6,570 nt of DNA from Acidobacteriota bacterium. GTDB lineage: Bacteria > Acidobacteriota > Terriglobia > Terriglobales > Acidobacteriaceae. The stretch lies in the NCBI GenBank assembly GCA_021802085.1, contig JAKAAZ010000198.1:1-6570 (forward strand), written 5' to 3'. The notes below the pieces were generated by a model that saw only the letters and a list, made by a program, of their open reading frames with translations, was not told where the DNA came from and made no database searches. Shown here in pieces: positions 6,106 through 6,570 of this stretch. The position numbers and the translations under genes are program-made. Numbering within the stretch: the stretch's first letter is position 1; every line of letters starts with the position of its first letter.

Positions 6106-6570
6106 GAAGACGACACGCTCGCCGCACTGGATCGATGCGCTTCCGACGGATCGCCTCATCGGCGAGTTCTCCGTTTGGTCTGCGGATCTCGTCAACCTTT
6201 CCGCCGACATGCGCCGAATCGCCGATCATGCCGATGTGCTGCATGTGGACGTCGCGGACGGACATTTTGCGCCGACCCTGCTTTTCTTTCCCGACCTGGT
6301 GGCCGTTCTGAAAAAAACGTCGACGATTCCGATTCACGTCCATCTCATGGCGGCGGACTCGATTCTTCTGTCTCAGATCGAGCAATTTGCGGAAGCCGGA
6401 GCCTCGCTCATCAGCATCCACGCTGAAAACGTCGCAGCGCAGGAGGCTCTCGACCTTTTAGATCGTCTCGGCGTAGCCGCGGGCATGGTCTTGAAAGTCG
6501 AATCGCCGGTGGACATGATTGCACCGTATCTCCCACGCGTGCGCTTCGTAACGCTCCTCGGAACCGCGAT
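6098..6570 (+). CDS. Ribulose-phosphate 3-epimerase family protein (3' end beyond window)
   Basis: The first 157 codons of a ribulose-phosphate 3-epimerase family TIM barrel, which interconverts pentulose phosphates (ribulose-5-P and xylulose-5-P) or, in relatives, allulose-6-P and fructose-6-P. ATG at 6098 is set by GAGGAG (6084-6089) 8 bases upstream and overlaps the hydrolase stop by 8 bases. FSVWSADL (24-31) matches the opening PSILSADL strand. LHVDVADGHFAPT (48-60) carries metal ligands H49 and the catalytic D51. PIHVHLM (78-84) supplies H82, SLISIHAEN (103-111) is the next strand, and AGMVLKVESPVD (128-139) matches AGVVLNPxTP. VTLLGT (151-156) comes just before the break; the second catalytic Asp lies beyond. 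The first 22 or so residues extend past the usual start. VWSADL and VADGHFAP differ from the textbook ILSADF and MDGHFVPN, so the substrate may be another ketose phosphate. Confidence 0.88.
   Translation, partial: MLEKTTRSPHWIDALPTDRLIGEFSVWSADLVNLSADMRRIADHADVLHVDVADGHFAPTLLFFPDLVAVLKKTSTIPIHVHLMAADSILLSQIEQFAEAGASLISIHAENVAAQEALDLLDRLGVAAGMVLKVESPVDMIAPYLPRVRFVTLLGTA

Overview
This is a GC-rich bacterial window. Five complete protein genes and one 3'-truncated gene lie on the + strand, and an apparent mobile-element edge sits at the left end on the - strand. Gene content and protein style (KduD-type dehydrogenase, AsmA-like protein with a Gly-rich tail, stacked sugar-modifying enzymes) suggest a soil saprophyte. 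Acidobacteriota is my best guess, but this is inference, because no rRNA or other marker is present.

Left end (1-531): no complete gene. Positions about 1-175 read best on the - strand as a structured RNA. It has a strong 11-position hairpin, a CCCA/TGGG hairpin and competing short stems, followed by a ribosome binding site and a start codon for MKEKVR that runs off the window. This layout resembles the HEARO/omega-RNA that precedes iscB in IS200/IS605-like elements. Just beyond it, 335-436 encodes an orphan C-terminus that strongly resembles DUF190 (UPF0166) proteins, with no matching upstream part. The left end therefore looks like a transposition or rearrangement scar.

Middle (532-3055): a clear kduD homologue (2-deoxy-D-gluconate 3-dehydrogenase / KDG 5-dehydrogenase, SDR family) is followed about 120 bases later by an AsmA-like, membrane-anchored envelope protein with its own strong ribosome binding site.

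3056-3362: about 300 bases with no recognised gene. They hold inverted repeats, some codon-like stretches in shifting frames, and a dyad that overlaps the ribosome binding site of the next gene.

Right part (3363-6570): a tightly coupled four-gene carbohydrate operon. The order is Gfo/Idh/MocA oxidoreductase, sugar phosphate isomerase/epimerase (GTG start overlapping the previous stop by one base), alpha/beta hydrolase (16-base overlap) and a ribulose-phosphate 3-epimerase-family protein (8-base overlap, cut by the window end). The overlaps imply one transcript with coupled translation. A plausible reading is oxidation of a sugar or sugar acid, hydrolysis of an ester or lactone, and isomerisation/epimerisation of the product into the pentose phosphate pool. 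The substrate cannot be told from this window. kduD upstream fits a uronate/plant-polysaccharide setting, but the AsmA gene and the gap separate it from the operon.
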